Origin: RGIG1927 sp045546275
Lineage (GTDB): Bacteria > Bacillota > Clostridia > UMGS1883
DNA: 64,000 nt
Assembly: GCA_045546275.1 (NCBI GenBank)
Contig: JAZQCM010000006.1
Coordinates: 62,001-126,000, forward strand
Reading direction: 5' to 3'
Shown here one piece after another: positions 62,595 to 64,000 of this stretch. How positions within the stretch are numbered: the stretch's first letter is position 1; every line of letters starts with the position of its first letter. Both the position numbers and the translations under genes were made by a program. The notes below the pieces were generated by a model. The model did not search any database. It worked only from the letters and a program-made list of their open reading frames with translations, and was not told the DNA's origin.

Positions 62595-62609
62595 GCTTGC
62601 GTCTTCTTT
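62574..62609. terminator. Bidirectional terminator overlapping two gene ends
   Basis: AAAGAAGACGCAAGCT pairs with AGCTTGCGTCTTCTTT around TATG: a 16-bp perfect stem with T and A runs on each side. It contains the stop codons of both converging genes, which overlap by 6 bp. Confidence 0.85.
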
Positions 62610-63680
62610 ATGTGAATTGTGCTTTTCAATAAAGTTTTTTGTAATCAACGCTATTACCGGTCCTAAAATCATGCCGAACACACCGATTGTACGGAACCCG
62701 ATATACATTGACATAATTGTAACAAGGGGATGGATGCCTATCTGTGAGGACAAAATCTTAGGTTCTAAAAATTGTCTCACAAGAAGGCAGACCACATATA
62801 TCACACAAAGTCCCACGGTGAGGGTGTAGTTGCCTGAAATAAGTGACAGTATTGCCCAGGGAATTACTATTGTGCCTGTACCGAAAATCGGTATTGCGTC
62901 AACAAAAGCTATTATTGCTGCAAAAAGGAAGCTGTAATTAACCCTTAAAATAGACAAGCCTATAAAAACCTCAACAAATGTAATGCTCATAAGGATGCCC
63001 TGTGCCTTTATGTAGGCAAGAACAGCGGTTGCTAAATCACTTTTTATTTCGTGCACCTTGCCGTAAATTGTTGCGCCCAAAAGCTTTTGGGCAGAAGAGG
63101 ACATCTGCTTCTTGTCTCGGATAAGAAAATACGAGGCTAAAATTGAAAAAACTATACCCACAATTACCGAGGGAACGTTTTTAGCCATATTGATTGTTAC
63201 TTTTGTTATAACCTCTACCACCGATGCGGAAAGTGCACTGAGGGCAGAACCGATGTTTTCTAAAAGAGTTGACAAAGGCGGTAAGAATTCGTCGGGCACA
63301 AGGTTGAACACATAATCAGTTTTGAGCTGCAGATTTGAAACTGCCTCAGCAAGTGACTGATACAATTCGGGCAATGCCTCGGAAAAGGTGTAAACTTCGT
63401 TGACAATTCGTGCCACAATGGCTGCCGACACGCCAAAAAGTACTGCCGCCACCAAAAGTATTGATATTATGGCGTTCAATGCCCGGGGAATGCGAATTTT
63501 TGCGAAAAGCTTTGTAACGGGCGATGCCACAATGGATATTATATACGCAACCACAAAGGGAAGAATAAGCACCAAAACCTTAGGAATTAAATAAACCCCT
63601 AAAACACAAGCACCCGTAAGAATAAGTAATATAGTAATTTTTTTTGCAATGTTTTCAGCTTGCAACCATTTTTCGCTCAT
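62589..63680 (-). CDS. AI-2E family transporter (PF01594 membrane protein)
   Basis: 363 residues with about eight membrane spans. FVVAYIISIVASPVTKLFAKI near the N-terminus, then the later LRVNYSFLFAAIIAFVDAIPIFGTGTIVIPWAI segment and QLLEPKILSSQIGIHPLVTIMSMYIGFRTIGVFGMILGPV-type ending mark the YtvI/TqsA family, of which members have been described as exporters; substrate here is unknown. In B. subtilis some relatives are expressed during sporulation (YtvI). ATG 63680 follows AGAGGTGAT at 4 bp. Confidence 0.87.
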   Translation of the reverse strand: MSEKWLQAENIAKKITILLILTGACVLGVYLIPKVLVLILPFVVAYIISIVASPVTKLFAKIRIPRALNAIISILLVAAVLFGVSAAIVARIVNEVYTFSEALPELYQSLAEAVSNLQLKTDYVFNLVPDEFLPPLSTLLENIGSALSALSASVVEVITKVTINMAKNVPSVIVGIVFSILASYFLIRDKKQMSSSAQKLLGATIYGKVHEIKSDLATAVLAYIKAQGILMSITFVEVFIGLSILRVNYSFLFAAIIAFVDAIPIFGTGTIVIPWAILSLISGNYTLTVGLCVIYVVCLLVRQFLEPKILSSQIGIHPLVTIMSMYIGFRTIGVFGMILGPVIALITKNFIEKHNSHKEDASS

Positions 63681-63790
63681 ACAATCACCTCTTTTAAATA
63701 TTATAACAAAATAATAAAAAAGTAAATCCAAAGTATAAATTGTTTACAAAAAAGATAAAATATGATTATCTTACTTAAGGAGACGTTGTT

Positions 63791-64000
63791 GTGAAAAGAA
63801 CACCTCGGTTACACTATGTAATATATTTATCGCTTACTTTAATAACAGTGTCGGCACTTGCTTTCGGGTTTTATAAGGACCGTGAGACTAAAGAGTATGC
63901 ACAAAAAATCAACATGGACTATCAGCGCTGCTTCACAGAGCTGGTGCAGTATGTGGACGACTTAAATCTGAGCTTGGAAAAAAGCAAGTTTGTAAACGAC
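63791..64000 (+). CDS. ypeB: Germination protein YpeB, 5' end only
   Basis: 70 codons before the window ends; the reading frame stays open. One membrane span (about 9-27) follows a short basic N-terminus, then residues AQKINMDYQRCFTELVQYVDDLNLSLEKSK, which match the pattern of the YpeB N-terminal region (span, then a Tyr-Gln-Arg-x-Phe-like helix with Asp-Asp-Leu). YpeB is required for the spore cortex lytic enzyme SleB to localise in spores; sleB is normally the preceding gene but is not in this window (the upstream gene on the plus strand is the CPBP protease). GTG start, AAGGAG 8 bp upstream. Confidence 0.75.
   Translation, partial: MKRTPRLHYVIYLSLTLITVSALAFGFYKDRETKEYAQKINMDYQRCFTELVQYVDDLNLSLEKSKFVND

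Overview
The window looks like a chromosomal segment of a spore-forming, Gram-positive anaerobe of the class Clostridia, probably an uncultured gut or rumen lineage. Evidence: spoIIE, both dipicolinate synthase subunits (spoVFA/spoVFB), a SpoIVB-type S55 protease, the start of ypeB, a WalRK-YycHI system, mecA, SLH-domain surface proteins, many copper-amine-oxidase-type stalk domains, moderate-to-low GC and strong AGGAGG ribosome binding sites with frequent TTG/GTG starts. No plasmid, phage, CRISPR array, rRNA or complete insertion sequence is seen. One tRNA gene (Arg-CCG) is present.

Layout: 0.2-3.0 kb, two secreted proteins (stalk domain; M23 peptidase-ricin lectin). 3.0-4.7 kb, minus-strand DUF1294 and SpoIVB-like protease. 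4.9-15.6 kb, plus-strand galE, an acetyltransferase fusion, DUF2779 nuclease, patatin lipase, M16C peptidase, ABC-F ATPase, YgjV and an esterase. 15.7-19.4 kb, rhamnose operon rhaB-rhaA-rhaD plus a membrane protein, then galT. 21.1-22.9 kb, a DUF559 endonuclease cassette with inverted-repeat ends beside a flavin reductase, then tcdA. 23-25.5 kb, stalk-domain and TPR proteins. 25.5-30.8 kb (minus), an FGGY kinase and the nucleoside salvage operon udp-deoC-deoD-deoB-cdd. 30.9-36.2 kb, walR-walK-(secreted protein)-yycH-yycI. 36.4-49.4 kb, a rhamnogalacturonan utilisation locus: a minus operon (GH105, FG-GAP propeller, giant PL11-stalk-SGNH-SGNH enzyme, stalk-ricin lectin) divergent from an AraC regulator coupled to a second PL11 lyase. 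49.4-54.2 kb (minus), spoVFA-spoVFB, mecA, spoIIE and a small membrane protein. 54.3-59.5 kb, DUF975, a likely major S-layer protein with tandem promoters, tRNA-Arg and a degenerate NodB-fold protein. 59.5-61.6 kb (minus), a repeat-rich SLH-like surface protein translationally coupled to an HPr-kinase/PEPCK-like kinase. 61.7-64 kb, CPBP protease, AI-2E family exporter and the 5' end of ypeB.

How it fits together: extracellular PL11 lyases and SGNH esterases would cut and deacetylate rhamnogalacturonan I; cytoplasmic GH105 would open the unsaturated oligomers; rhaBAD would turn released L-rhamnose into DHAP and lactaldehyde; galE/galT would handle galactose from side chains. No transporter for the oligosaccharides is in the window. 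The rest is housekeeping, cell-envelope and sporulation functions. The least ordinary items are the DUF559 cassette with a duplicated gene end beside it, the kinase-surface protein pair, the multi-membrane-span SpoIVB relative, the giant fused pectin enzyme, and a promoter-terminator pair that encloses no gene.
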